A DNA stretch of 64,000 bases, taken from positions 3,038,001 to 3,102,000 of the forward strand of contig JBCAMK010000001.1 in NCBI GenBank assembly GCA_038503065.1. Direction: 5' to 3'. The notes below the pieces were generated by a model, which was not told the DNA's origin, did no database searches, and was given only the letters and a program-made list of their open reading frames with translations. Of the stretch, positions 11,701 through 26,500 are shown in pieces. Position numbers and translations under genes: made by a program. Every line of letters begins with the position of its first letter. The first letter of the stretch is position 1. Source of the DNA: Paragyromitra xinjiangensis. Its lineage: Eukaryota; Ascomycota; Pezizomycetes; Pezizales; Discinaceae.

Positions 11701-14700
11701 CCTTAGAGGCCCGACGCGATCAAGGATCTCCGAGTAATTGACTTGAGCTTCCACCCATTGCGCAAGGGGTCCGCAGGCTTTGCTCGCTTTGTTGATGGCT
11801 TCGAAGGAGTAGTTTGGTTGGGAAAGATAGTCTTTCAGCATGCGTTGGCGAAGAGGCCTAGTCATCTGTTTCTCGTTGTCGAAATTGACAATACTAGAAA
11901 TGAAGTCATCTCGCCTAATAATAGCCTGCACACCTGCCCAACTGTCGACTTTGTGACCTAGAAGGTTGGAGACTGATTCCATGGCAAGACGAACAGCTGG
12001 CGGAGGCTTGTTCATAACTCTCACTTCTGTCAGGTGTTGCTTCTTAATATTACTGACGGATCTCTGGGCCTCGGCAACAGCTGGTTCAGCCCTTGCAAGA
12101 TCACTCAACACAATCTCCCTCCGTTCTGCAACCTCCCTCTCCTGAACTTCTAACGCTGCCTGTACCTCTAGAGATGCAGCACGTTTCCGCTCAGTTTCCT
12201 GTTGATCTGCAACCATTCTCTGAAGTTTTTCATTTGCCTCTGCGCTCTTCTTTTCAAGCTGGAGTTGTTTTGAGGCTAAACTCGAACGTAGATCTCGGAC
12301 TTTATCGACAGTATCCTTCAATTTCTCCAACCCAACGTTTAAGTGACGTTGTTGCTCCTCCAAATCTTCACGCTTCTCGTTGTAGAGTTTAACATACTGA
12401 GCAACAAAGTCCAAAAAGTGGCGGGGGGTAAGGAAAGTTGTTTTGTTTTGCTGCTTTTGGAGCTTGGTGTTGAAGCGGTGAAGCGAGTGATGGATATAAA
12501 CCATAGCATTAATGACGGCTTCACGGTGAGAAGGTGGTAGGATAAGATCTCTATAGGCCACCGGAATGCTGTCAGGTGCTCTGTATGTTGCGCGGTCTAG
12601 ATCGAGCGATTGTGTGAGTTCCATTCCGACTTGGAAGAAAGCCTGATCCGACCAATCCCCAAACCAATTGAGAACGCAACGATTAAACAGTGCTGGTGAA
12701 GTGGCCGCCTTCGAAGAGAGCCCATCTTCTGGAGGGTTCATTGTGAACACAACATGGAGATTCTTGACAATTTGCTGAGTGAACCATTTGTACAACTCCT
12801 CCTGGGAATCTAGGAGCAATCCTTGTCGCTGAGCTCCTTCTTTGCATGCAGTCATTAGAGCAGCAAATTCGTCACCCTCAAACAGGCCAGGAACTTCCGC
12901 GTTGGCGAGTAAAGTGTTCATGCGTTCCAAGAAGCCAGAGTCAAGAACGTTGGACTCATCCATGATGAAACAAATCTTCTCACCCTTACACCCACATCTT
13001 CGAAGGACATCCCTAAGATCGTCATCAAAGTCCTCAGCGGAATATTTGCCATGAACCTTGATCTGGAACACTTTCAAGCCATTCATCCATGCCACGAAAC
13101 GGGATAGAGTAGTCTACACCAAAAGTTAGTAACTTGTGACTCAAAGCTGAACCAGTACTTTCTTACCTTTCCAGACCCGCTGACACCAATCAAAATCAAA
13201 TGACCTTGAGGTTGACGGAAAACTCTGTCAATCCTGAGAACATGCTCCAACACGTCATTGAACAAAATCAACGGTACATCCACCTCTTCTTCACAGAAAG
13301 TTTTCAATCTTGCCTTAGCAAAATCTCTTAGCTGCTCACGCTCAACCGGCACGTAATTCTTAGACAACCAGTTCGAAAACAAAATTGGTCCACCCAGTGC
13401 CTTCTTCTCGTCAATTCCTGGGAAATGCTGAAGAGCAACCCGATTCACAGCATCTCCAGTCCACTGTCTTTCATCCTCCCCAACCAAACGATCCTCGAAT
13501 AATCGCAATGCTTCATGAGCCCAAATTCTGACCAAACCCTCCACCGTGAGCGTCTCTAAGGGTCGAAGCGCCTCATACAATCCACGAACCCATCTTGTCA
13601 GCTCTCTGGGCGAGTAAACATAGTGTGGCTGGATCTTTGGTGTAAACCTCTGCTGCGACTCCAAATAGAACTGTACCATGGCTTTCGTGAGAGGCTCAGA
13701 GTACCCGCGAAGACTGGGGATAATTTTCAAGACTGCACTATTGAACGTTCCATAGATCTGCAACAGCGACTGTTCACCTGGATAATCAACCATGATAAGG
13801 GGCGCGTGACGGAGGAATCGCGCACCCATTGGTGTACGGCCAGCATCGGTAGGGGGATTACAGGCCCCAACAAACTGAATACGGTCCAACGTAACCCAAG
13901 TTTTATCTGAAGTCCTCCAGAACCCATTTTGTTCGACCAGTTGCCTTAGGAACGAGATCGCGCGTTGAGTTCCATACTTATCTGGTGCTGGTAAATTGAT
14001 CTCATCACAGAATACCACCAGCCATCTTCCGATTTGAGTGGGGGACAGCATAACTCCATTTAGAGTCTTCTTGTACTCACAGTATTGTTCAAATGTCTTG
14101 ATGAGGAGATCTGGCGTTGTTGCACTAGAGAAATTGAGACCGACAACTTCCATGTTCGGAAGTTTTCGCAACGCACTGAATAAAGTCATAGTCTTACCGG
14201 ACCCAGGAGGACCACAGAGAAGCAATGGTTTATGCTCTGCTAACCATGAATAAAGGACGTCTTCGTGTCTAACAGTATCCAAGGTTGGAATAACAACATC
14301 CGTTTGCGTAACTGAGTGAGTGTTGATTTCAATCTGCGGTACTTGGTCTTGCCACGGCGTCCATTCTGCTTTTGGCAATGAAACATCATAGTCTATGATC
14401 GCACCGCCTTCAGAGAGCGGTGGAAGCTCAACCGTAGTCAAACCACACGCATATCGGCCAAAAATCTCTCTGTCGACCAACGGACAGTCACCAGTAAAGC
14501 TCCACACTAAAGCTAGAAGTAGCTTCTTGGAGACATAGGCCTCCACCTGTTCGTCCTCGAGAGGAAAATCGACGTGTTGAATATTGTATTCGATCATATT
14601 CCGGCAGATCTTGTTGAGCAACGAAAAAAGAGTATTCAGAACCCTAGCTTCAGTAAATTCCATGATGTGGTTGTGTTTTCTTGCCTCGGCAAGAGTGTCA

Positions 14701-17700
14701 ACAACAAAGTTGTCATTTCCAAGCAATTGAGTCAGTAATTCAGCCATGTGTGACTGGGTCGACAACGCTTTGACAGACACTTGCCCAGAGCTAATGGTAT
14801 TATCTTCGTCGAGGTCATCGAATACAATCGTTCTCAAGGACTTAAGATAGTGTGTAACCATCATCATCGAGGTGACTGTGTCTTCGCTGAACCATACCAT
14901 ACCACAACGACTGACGGTTGCTAGGGTAGCGTATTTGAGAGTCTCAACCTCGAACATGATACGGACATTAGCCGGAAGATTGAGACGCTCTCCGTTAGGC
15001 AGGGTCAAGAGTTTGTTATCATCCAAAACACTATGACCATCAGTACGCCACGAGAAAACACAAAAAATGAATAAGGATCAGTACCTATTTAAGTTCTCGA
15101 CCCATTCCGGATCAACGTCACCATCGAAAACAATCCAATGCCTTTTCGAATCTTCACCACGAAGGTTATCCACGATCTTCCTCAAAATACTCGTGAATAA
15201 ACCGTCGGTCCACTCTCTAGTAGTTGAATCCAAACTTCCGTACAATGACTCCTTTGACATCACTTTAGAATCGATGATGTGATATACGCCTTCTTGTCCT
15301 TCAACTTGTTGTAAGGCTTGGAGGAGCACTTTCCAGGCAGCAGACTTCCCAGAGCCAGAGTTTCCAACCATCATAACACCATGGTGGATTGTTTGAATTT
15401 GATAAAGCTGTAAAATCTTTGTCATCCAAACATCTGTGACTACCAGATTCTGAGTTGCGGCAATGTTCCTGATCGCCTCCTCCAATTTCGACAGGTTTCC
15501 AGGAATGTACTCGATTCCAGGGAATGATTCGTTCTCAATCCTACATCATTGTCAATCAAACCGTAGACTTGCATTTTTAGGAGACTATAGGCCTTACCTC
15601 TTCATAACCTCCACATCATCTCTGATCAACTTCGGTGCGATAGTTTCCCTCAAGCTCTGCACAATAATCTGCGCTTCCCAATCCGCATCTGATACCTTAT
15701 CCACTCCCACACCATCATTGATCAACCTCGCTCGTTTCAACCCACCAGAGCTCACCAATACACTCTTTAGTGCACGCAACCCAAAGTCGTAATGTGCCTG
15801 CTTCGAAAGTTGCGCAGCACATCTGTCGAAGAACGGGACAGTCTGTTTTGCGAGTGATTTTGCCTGAGCAAAGCCTTGAGAGTAGAGCATGACTTCAGCG
15901 ATAAGCTCCTTGTCTGGCTTCGACATTGCAACACTTCTGAAAAGTTTTTTAAGATTGTCTGGCAAGTTCGAACGGCCGGCATACCCAGGATTCATGGTAA
16001 TGAAAATCCCGGTGTTTTGATGAACCTTCAATTGTCTCCCGACCAACTCGATCTGTGCATTTGGATTGTCGATTGCCTTCTTTAGGCCTAACTGAATATT
16101 TTGTACTTGCTGGGAGACTGCGGACAGAATTCTCTCCTCTAGACGATTGAACTCGTCGAAACAACCCCAAGCACCGACTTGACAAATACCCAGGAAAATC
16201 CTCCCCATGGCTTGGAAATCGAAAGTGTCATCACAGCAAAATACTAACGTGAATCGTCCGAGTTGGACACCGAGAGCCTTGACAGACTCAGTCTTACCAG
16301 TACCAGCAGGCCCATATGGGGATCCTCCAAGCCGCTGGCACAAGGCCTGTGTCAAGGTTAAAAAGCATCGATCTGTTAATGGTGTTCGGACAAGTCTTTC
16401 TGCTACACCAAGGTACTCGAACCCGTACTCCAGTTCCGCATTTGCCATCCTGATCCTCAGCCTGTTGAGGTAATCTCCTTCTTCGACGTAATGATACCTC
16501 ATCTGCAGCAGCCAGACATGGTCCTCCGTGGTATTGGCCTCATTCTTCACCAGTCTCTGGATAACGTCGCGCTGATGCACAAACTCGGTAATCAAGTGCT
16601 CACACTTCTTTCTCTCGATCGCGCCCAAATCACCCAATACTGTTGCAGCGAGCAATGCGAGGACCTTCACCTCTTGCTCATAAAGTCCCTGTAATTCACC
16701 GCCACCTTCCATCAAGGCTTTCTCAACAACAGTTGTCCACACAACCTGCGTTCCAAGAACCAAAATCTGTGCTGGGTACTTTGCGATATACTCCGTAAAC
16801 TTCTCCTGATCCAGTTCCTTCGCAGCAAAAATATCCTTGAAATCCTTGACCGCCTCCGCCAACAGCTCCGCGAGGGTGAGCTTCATATTTGTTTCCAAGG
16901 CCGCCAGCCAGTCATTGATCTTCGGCGTCTTGATTAATGAGATCTCCTTCTTTAACCTGACTTCCTCACCCTCCTTCGAAGTAAAGCCGAGAATAGTTGA
17001 ATCGTCATCCAAAATCAATCCACAAAGGCCAGCAAACATCTTTTTGAAATGTTTCTGGATTCGCACCGAGTCGTTGCTGTTACCAATGATTTCAAGTAGA
17101 TCCTCGTCACCAACGAAATAGAACCTAGGAAACTGGACCCTCTCACGTTCGAGGTACTCTCCAAGCGCTTTTTGGATCTTGTTGAGGAGTTCTGCGAGAC
17201 GCTCAAGTGACTTTTGAACACCGGAAATATTGAGTACATCGAGTACATACGGCGACTTGTACACCTTTTTCATCACGGTGAAGAACTCAGAGTTGATGTT
17301 TTGAAATCGTGAGGATTCAATTGGTAAGAGATGTTTGATGTCGGCATTTCCGGTGAAGACACCTTCCAGGTAGACCCATTGACGCTGCACATCGATCCAG
17401 ATATCAAACAGGACGTGAACGCGATTAAGTTTATCCTCCCAAGAAGAAGCTTCATCCTCAAACTCTTTATAGTATGGAGAATGCCTCATAGCTTGTAGCG
17501 AGTTCAAATTTTCACTGCACTTAGCGAAAAGGTCGTCCCATCCACGGATCAGACGGCACTTGTTCTGATATCCAACCAGATCTAAAACGTAGTTGGTCCA
17601 TGTCTCGCGAACCTAAATAAATCATTAGCAAAATAATCTCAAGGGAAAACCGTAAAATCTTTACGAACCTGTTTTAAGAACTCCTCCAGAGCCATCTCCC

Positions 17701-20700
17701 CTTGTGCCTGCGCAATAATATCCCTGATAACCGGCTCGCTGGCAGTCAAATTCAAATCCCATACAATTCCCAATGTGAGCGAACTCAAGTAGACCCTTTG
17801 CCCTGGCTTCAGCGCCTTAAAGATCTTATTCCAATGCCTCTCCCTGACCGCCTCTGATTTCATGTCTGACAACAATGGATTAACCTTGATCAATTGTCGG
17901 AGCACATTCTGAATATGCTCAAACGCAGCATACTGTCGCATGCGGCTCGGCATTTCCTTTGTCATATTCACGAGGCCCTCCAAACCTTGTCGGATCTTTC
18001 TTGTGATGACTGACGACCAGGGTGTATCTCGAAGATCATTCAAGCTCTTCCAGATTGTTGAGAGTGCTGACCAAACAGATTTAAAATCTTGGACTTCCTC
18101 GAGAATCGAGACCAGAATATTCTCAGGGCCAGCCGCAATATCAAGCGCCTCCTTCGCTTTAGAAACCATTTCCGACTCCGATTTGAGCTGTGTGAGCCTG
18201 TTCTCAAATTCCTTGAGAGTTTGTGAAGCTTCCTCTGGTGCAATAGTTCCCGACACAGGTTTCTGCTCATTCCACTCCCCAACAATATTATTAATCTTTT
18301 CGGTAACCACCATATCCTCCGCCACGATCTTTGCCCTGAGTGCATCTGTCTGATCTTGCACAATCTTGCTCTTCCTCGCCAGAATCTCATTCAAAGCCCC
18401 CCACTCTCCGTCAATTTGATCCACGAATAGCCAGTCTCCCTGAAACTGGTATCTTTGTCTCGACAAAGTAGTTTCGCCTTGCCTAAATAGCTCTACCTCT
18501 GGTGCCCAGGACTTGACCTTCCTCTTACACTGCTGAACAATCGTGATAAACGACACAGCCTGTGCGGTGGATGACGCTTCCAATGATTGTCCTTCAAGGT
18601 CGCGTCTAGCTTTGCCGATCTCTGCGTGGACTTCCCTCATGCGGTTCCCAAGCTTATTAGCGAACTTCAGGAGGATGTCGTGCTGCCATTGATCGTATTT
18701 AGCGTTGACTTTAGTCTGAACCTGTTCGTAGTCGATAGTCAAGTTCCCGAATGACCGACTGACGTCCGAGGTATCGAATGTAGACCTTGTCTTTCTGATT
18801 TCTTGGAGGAGCTGTAGCCATCTAGTGAGATTATCGCCGAGGATGTCGTAGACCTGCTCTGATTGCAGATCCCATAGTGACTGAAACCTCAACCATTCAT
18901 CAACATATGCACCCACTGCCGACAACTTCTGCTCGATGGCTTCATATGCGTCGGACAGAGTAGATGCACAATTCGCAGGCTATCAGTGTGTTAGTAAACC
19001 CAGACCCCAACCTTTAATGAGTCATGACTTACCAGATCTGAAAACAGCATTTCGGAGTCCCCAGCCGCTAGGTTGATATTCATTTCATACCGACTGGCCT
19101 TCAATTTCTTCAAATTACACGTAATTCCCAGCCACTGATGTAATTGATTATACCAACTCGCCCTCGCAAATTCTAGTGGCGGGTCCAAGTAGATAACCTG
19201 ATTCCGAATACTGATCTCATGTATCAGCCTCTTCATCTTCGGGTTATAGGCACCGGTATCCTTTGTAAGACCATCAACATTCTCAATCTCACTCCTACTA
19301 ATCCTCTTCCTCTGGATGTCCCCATCTACCCCCTCATCGCCCTTCGCATCTTGAAAGATCCCTATCCACAAGATGATGGCTTCCTGGAGCCGGGTAAGGA
19401 ATATCATCTCAATTTTATTATTCAGTTCGCCGACCCAGTAAGAGAGGTTAACATAATTCTCCAAGTTGAGCTGATCGACGGCGGTCTGAATGACCTCGAG
19501 TTTTTGTTGGAAGGCATCAATATCGTAAGGACAGGTACGGAGTTCCGCCATCGCCTTCTGTGTTGTTTCATGAACACTTGCGAGAGTCCCTGTCTTGTTC
19601 TGTAGAATTGATACTGCGGCAGCAAAATCTCGTACAAATTGAACATGCTTGCTCTCTCTGCCTGCTGATGATGCCGATGGGTCGGCATTCCCATTCGGTA
19701 GATATTGCAACTGTCTCAAGTGTATATCGTAAGAGTGCACAAACGACTCCCATTTACGGGGGATACCCTTAGCGATAAGAACATTGACATCATTCTGGTA
19801 TCCGCTAAGTAGAATTGATACATCCGACATCTCCGAGATATTTCTATTAGTCTGGGCATACGTCCGAACCGTCTCCATCAAGCTGACAGCATACGGATAC
19901 ACGCGTTTCGCTTCTTTCGAGATGCTGTTGATGGCATGCGGAACAGGATAGTTCAACCACACGAGATTCCGGACTTCCTTAAAGAGTGCAATAACCTGAG
20001 GATCGAAGTTGACAACCAGTTCGAGAGTGTTTCCGGCAGCTCTGTTTCTAGTGATGCTAAATAAACGTCCCGAGATAGATATATTCCGTTTGGTCACATC
20101 GTGAAGCCATGACTCAAAAATCGGCCGGGTATCTAGCTTCTTTTTGAACGTATTACTCTCCCCCTGCAACTTCTGTCCTTCATGGTACATCCCCCAATCA
20201 CGTCCAAGAACATCCTCAACCCTCTTCATGTAGGCATTGAGCTGTCTCTCGATCTGCTTCGCCCAAATGATAGCACCTGAGATCGGAGGCAAATCGTGAA
20301 GTTGTGCCATAGCATGGGCTTCAGAGTGCCCATACTGTTGCTTAAACCGCTCATGGAGTGCCGCAATATCTTGCTTAACGCTATCGATAAGCTGAGTCTG
20401 ATACTCCTGGATAGCACCCCTAATCTTTGGGCGAACAAAGAGAGCGTTGAACTTGGAAAATACGCGGAACATTTCATTCGCCGTCTTCGCAGTGGCGAGC
20501 CTGTCCCTTAATTTCGCAATGATCGAATTCTCTACGCGTGAGGTCCTTTCATTATACGCATTCTCGGCGGCAATCCAGATCTCCGTGCCTTCCGGCGAGA
20601 CGTCCAGAACATCAACATCCTTCAGCACCGCATAGGCCTGAGCAACCTCATCTACAGCATCGACATCGCCGAATTCCTCAGGAGCTGCTACACCATTCCC

Positions 20701-22468
20701 TGCAACCGTCGCTCCTGTAGTGGTACCATTCTCATACGACTTAGGACCAAGCACATTCGCGATTGTTCGTTGCAGCTGTTCATGACTGTGTCTGAAGGCT
20801 TTGATATACGCTAATCTCTCCTGGGTCTTGAGGTGCCTAGCGGAGATTTTGATCGGGATGAACTTCTCTGAACGCTTTCGTGTAACGTCTCTAGCAACAT
20901 TGGTAAACTCTTTGACGTTTTCGTCCCAGGTTTTGAAGATTCCTTCCGCTACGTTCATCAAGGATTCAAAGTCATTGTATTCCAAGTGCATCAATCGACG
21001 TCCACTGAGTAAGCCATGGATCTGGGAGTCCAAATCGGCAGAAATAGCCTCAACAAGCGGGAGTGCCCGGCGAACTGGGTAAGGACAAATACGAAGCTTC
21101 TTGTTGAGGTGGAGAAAAATGCCGACAATGGCGTCTTGAACTTTTTGCAAGCTAGTTGCAGAAAGTAGCTCATCGAGTGGAAAATCGCGCATAAGTTGAT
21201 TGTACTTTTGCACTATTCACCAATCGAAGTTAACATAGATTCAAATAAATTAGGATAAAAAGTAAAGGCAACCTTTATCGGTTGCTTCCTTGAGCCCCGT
21301 ATCCGCAATAAAGCTGACGGTTGCATGAAAACGTTTTGCATACTTCAAGATCTCCAAAGTAAGTTGTACACCGTCACTTCTCAGTTGATCCTCGATACCC
21401 TCTAAAGCACTCTCCATCGACAACCAAAAATTGATCTCTTGGGTTGCAGTCCCACTTTCAGTATCACGGGACATCTTAGTGATAGACTGGATTGATTTAA
21501 TCCAAGCATTGACTGTGGATTGCAAATTATTGAGGAAAGTACTGTCCCCGAGAAGGTTTGAAGGAACAAGTTCTAACGAAGGCCGCGAATTTTGGGCAAG
21601 TGCCTACGCACCATGTTAGCAAGCGCTACCCTAACGCACAGCTAGCTAGCTAAAATATTCCATACCTCGTCAACCGCTGCCTGAACAACATGATGAAGAG
21701 CCAACGACAGCTCCGGAATCTCGATATTTTGCTGAAGATGTAAAAGCGAGAGCTCAAGTTCAGCCAACTTCTTCTTTGTAACGGGTATACCAGTCTTTGC
21801 CTCCCCATCGGCAAACCGGTTTGTCCTGCCATGTGACTGTGTCTCTTGGCCCTTGGTATAGGCATCAAAGTAAGGTCCCAGCGCTAGATGTACTACGGAA
21901 TGGAGAATCTCGAAAGGAGAGACTGATCCCTGGGCACCACTGTTCAAAACTACAGTTCCTGGGAGATTCATTATTTGGAGTTGTGAGTGAAGAGGAATAG
22001 TAGGATCTAGGGGCTGGGGTCTTTTTATGACAGCTAAGGACGCCACCGTGGTGGGCGAGGAAGACATTTCGGACGCAATAGAGTAGACATATGTAGTCGG
22101 CAGTACATTGGCAATAGCTACTAGAGATACTGTTAACTCGGCTTGCAGAACAAACAGACCACAATCAACATACATGTAACATCTTCTGGGGAACCCTCCC
22201 TTTCAAGAATATCTTTTGAAGCGTATAGAGCTACAATAGGCTCTGCAGCAAACCTCGAACATTTCGAGAGGGTTTCCGAATACCGAGCATCCGATAGAAT
22301 ACTTCCATTGGCCTCAAGGTCTCGCTTGGAAGCACCCAAGGTGATTGATAATACCTCGGTAAGATATTCGACAAGGGTGATAGGATTAAAGGGAGGTAAG
22401 AGTGATGAGCTTGAAGGTGAGGGGACCAAGCTGGTATTGTTAGTAACCGCTACAACGGGGCCGTCCAT
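8737..22468 (-). CDS. DYN1 / nudA / ro-1 orthologue: Cytoplasmic dynein heavy chain
   Basis: Twelve exons on the minus strand: 22468..22174, 22129..21666, 21603..21273, 21212..19033, 18979..17669, 17612..15598, 15540..15085, 15030..13167, 13113..10451, 10392..9980, 9928..9249 and 9195..8737. They total 13,131 nt, or 4,376 aa, the expected size for fungal dynein heavy chain. The protein is the minus-end microtubule motor needed for nuclear migration, endosome transport and hyphal growth. After a tail of roughly 1,400 residues and the linker, the motor shows AAA1 Walker [11 protein letters not shown] (about residue 1961) with [13 protein letters not shown]2 [11 protein letters not shown] (about 2258), AAA3 [10 protein letters not shown] (about 2624) and AAA4 GVSGSGKTTL (about 2966). 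The stalk coiled coils and microtubule-binding tip follow in exon 9 ([19 protein letters not shown]). All four P-loops keep their Lys. The start is the first ATG after upstream in-frame non-ATG codons, giving [11 protein letters not shown]. Intron 1 is only 44 nt and is the least certain junction. Confidence 0.97.
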
Positions 22469-23543
22469 GATTGTGGCAAGATTGGAGTTCAACTAGCAGA
22501 GAGAAGCTATCTAGTAAGTATGTCTACACTGTCAGTGAAGCATGTGAGTTACAGAGGATTAGATATCTAGTATGGAGAGAGCGGGGTGAAAATGGTAGGT
22601 GAAATAGGGATGAAAGTCCTCAAGATCAATCAACAGCAGCACAAATGCAGATGCGACAAAGAAGTCGTTGGAGTAGATAGGGGGAGGTCTAAGATGACAC
22701 GGCTATGCAGAGAGTGGCCGATCGATGGGGGAGATTGTGGTTGGTTGCTGGCTGATTGTGGTGTTTAGAGCATCAAAGGCAGGGGAATCCTCAGAAAGTT
22801 CGATGCCAAATTCGCGTACGTGCCTACCTATGCCCTGAATAAGACAGGGTTCAACGCCGCCGTTGACGTTGATTTGCTATTTCGTGTTACAACTGCATTT
22901 CTGTGGAATAGTGGAATACACATTTGGCAGCACAGTATCCACTGCTCGATTTTATATTCTTCATGGGATTAATTTCATGTACTTTGGATATTACAAAACA
23001 GCACGTAAAGAGCAACAGTTGTTGAAATTATCTCGATGCCCCTCCCTCGTTTCACGTTGATACCCACACACGTGGGATCCACAGCGTGACCATCAAACAG
23101 TCTTCAATCGCGATATTCGGCAGGGAAGACGACTCTCTCTCTCCATTTTTTTGGTTTGACAAGCTGCACCTGACTGCAGCGCGGCTCCTCAAAAAGGTAT
23201 ATCGAGACTAGGGGTCATTATGGTGGATGAGGGAGAGGCTGAAACTAGAGGCGGGGACTCTTCTGGACACAGATGCATCCTGGAATAGTTTCCCCACATA
23301 CAGAGCACCAGCTCACCCAGGTCATCTCCTCCTTCCCGGTCCGCCTCGCCGTACTACCACCCTATGGTGTCTTGTAAACTGCATATATATACATTAGCAT
23401 TCGAGAACACATACATCGTACGGCGGTTCCTTTGTCTATAAAATTCTTCTTGGACTCAAGTCCCTGGGTGACGTGCTTTACCCATATTTAAACTCTGGCT
23501 GCCTTCTCCACGGCCTATCTCGAATTTATCCCTTCAATAATAC
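22469..23543. promoter_or_regulatory. Divergent promoter region, dynein / WDR48-like
   Basis: The two genes face away from each other across 1,075 bp, so both promoters must lie here. No conserved element could be singled out. No coding frame in this stretch looks real. Confidence 0.5.
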
Positions 23544-26500
23544 ATGGCGCGCAAGGCCCGCCAACGAATAAGCTATGGTCAGCTACTCTACCTCTCCTTG
23601 TGCTTGTTCCTGAAGCCTAAAGTTTGCCATCCTAACCTCTCCTAGTTCTCCCGCTCGCGAACTCCCCCGGTCACCGCCTAGGCGTCAATAGTCTTGCCGT
23701 GGACAAGCAAGGGATCCTGTCTGTCTCCACCCATTCATGACATTCTTCGAGGACCATTAACGACTGATACGCCTGAGACTACAGTTACACTGCTGGCCGT
23801 GACGGTGTTATATGTTCCTGGAACATTGGAGTAGACCTCACCGACCGCAACCCAGACTCGGCCTTCATCCCACGCCCCGTCCCTCCCCCGTCTACTTTTC
23901 GCGCGCAAACCCAGGCGCATACGCACTGGGTCAATGATCTTGCCCTATGTCATTCGAATACCGCACTCGTATCTGCTTCTTCAGATCTTACAGTAAAGTT
24001 ATGGCGACCAGATGCAGAACAGCAGCTATCGGAGACGATCGGTGTACACAGCGACTATGTCAAATGCCTAGCGACCCCACGCGTGCACTCAGATTGGGTA
24101 GCAAGCGGAGGACTTGACAGGAAAATTAAATTATGGGATCTTAATGGTGGTGGGGAGAAGCTACAAATTGATGTGGGTGATGAAGGGAACAACCCTAAAG
24201 GCTCTGTCTACTCCCTCGGTATCGGCGGTGGGATTCTTGCAAGCGGCGGTCCGGAAAGTGTAGTGAGAGTATGGGACCCGAGGTCAGGAAAGAGAGTTAC
24301 CAAGTTCGTGGGACATACGGATAATGTGCGATCTATTCTTGTTAGCGAGCAGGGGAACGTGATTTTGACAGCCTCGTCGGACACTACCATCAAGATGTGG
24401 AGCTTAACGGCTGGAAGGTGTTTACATACACTTAGCATGCATTCTGATAGTGTATGGTCATTATACTCTTCACACCCAGCACTTGAGATCTTCCACTCGA
24501 GTGACAGGTCAGGATTAGTTGCGAAGACGGATGTACGAACTACAGAAATCGAGGAAGGGATATGTGTCGCTGTGTGCCAAGAGCAAGAGGGTGTGAACAA
24601 AGTTGTGGTCTCTGGGGAATATCTGTGGACAGCCACCCAGAGCTCCAGCATAAACCGATGGATGGATGTGGACACGGATGGTGACATTGCGACAGATACG
24701 AGACGGCCACGGTTGACATCATCTGCAAGTGTCCGACCACGACCACTGAGCCCTTCGTCGTCCCCGGTAATACCAAGTTCACCAATTGGACCAGGCCCGA
24801 AACGCTCAACTATCCCCGTGAACGCATTACTAAGGATATCAAATACCTCTTCGTTCCCTACGAATGTACGAGATCCAGACGCAGTAACAGTCTACTCAAT
24901 GGCCAGTGTACGACAAGCATCTATATCTGAAACTATCCTGGATGGCGATCCTGGGGTGCTGGTTCCCGTTAATGATCTCCCGGACGAGACCATAGAAGGC
25001 CAGCACGGGTTAATAAAGCATTTCCTCCTCAATGACAGGCGAACAGTCCTTACCCTCGATACGGCTGGAGAAGTAATGATGTGGGATCTCCTTAAATGCA
25101 TACCAGTCAAAACCTTCGGGAAACGCCATCTAGAAGATGTGGCAGCAGAAGTCAACACTGTTGAAAGCGTCGCAAACTGGTGTCAGGTGGACACAAGGAC
25201 TGGGAGGTTAGCTTGCGTCCTAGAGGAGAATTACTGCTTCGACGCGGAAATGTATGCCGACGAAGCGGATATAGAGGAAGCTGTTGAGTTCAGGGATGAC
25301 CAAAGAATTAACCTCGGAAAATGGGTTCTCCGCTACCTTTTCAACAATCTCATAAATGCCGAAATCATTCGCGACGAAGTCTATCGCAAGAAACTTGATG
25401 ACGCAAAAGCAGAGAAGGAGAAAATGCGCCGTGCAAACGCACCCCCACAAATCTCAATGCCCCCACCCACCTTTTCTATGATTGATGCTGCGAGCACTCA
25501 GTCGCCCGGAGGAGGAGGGAGCGCAACGACCCCAAAACCAAGCGGTGGGTTATCTCTCTTCCCACCACAGACACCCGGTATGTCAATCGGACTCGCAACG
25601 CCAGGTCAGCCATACAATGCTATTACGACTCCTCATCCGAGCGAAGCAATGACTCTACCACCTATGGCAGAAGAGGAGCCGAGGCCATCACTATCCCCGC
25701 TGACAAGACCATCCATGGACCGGGGAGACTACTTCTCTTCCGTAAATGGTAGCAAGTCGGAAAAGGAAAAATCAGGGCCATCATTAGGAGAAGCATGCGA
25801 CGATACACCCCTCACGCCCAGTACGGCAGACAAAGACGAAAAAGACTCTTCACTTCTTGGCCGTTGGCGCTCTTTCGGGAATCGCAAACTAGGGAGATCC
25901 GCCTCGACAGATATGACAAACAAGCCTCCCGCACCTGTTGACGAAAATCCCACTGAGGCAATCCCAGAACCAGACCCACTAGAAGATACACTGGCCGGAG
26001 TGATCAAGAAGCTCCGCGTTGCATATGACCAGGTCATGCCTCCAGCTAACGGAGAGCCAGCAAGATCTGGTATAACACCATCTCTACCGAACGAGACACC
26101 CATATTGAAGCCACCCGGGAACACCACAATCATTGTCCAGGAAGATCGGCCAGATTCAGGTGGAGTAGCAGATTTATATCGAGGTGCAGTGGCAACAGTA
26201 GGGGAAGATGCGGATCTATTGGAAAAAGTGGCACCAGCATGGCTTGGGGAAGTGGTCTTGCTTAATCGGATCCCGCTTAAAGAAACTGTGAAAGTTAGCT
26301 TTGTGTTATTTCCGTTCGGTGACAGACTCCCGACACTGCCGAGTGAGACCAGGTAATTTTTATCTCCATCAAATCAACATCTGCAGGATTAGCCACTGAT
26401 GATGACGATTAATTAGTATGCTCAGCGATGCAAAAAGCTCTCGCTTGAATGCGAACCGGATGCTAAGGGCGAAGAAAATTTCTGCCTATGTAACGGAACG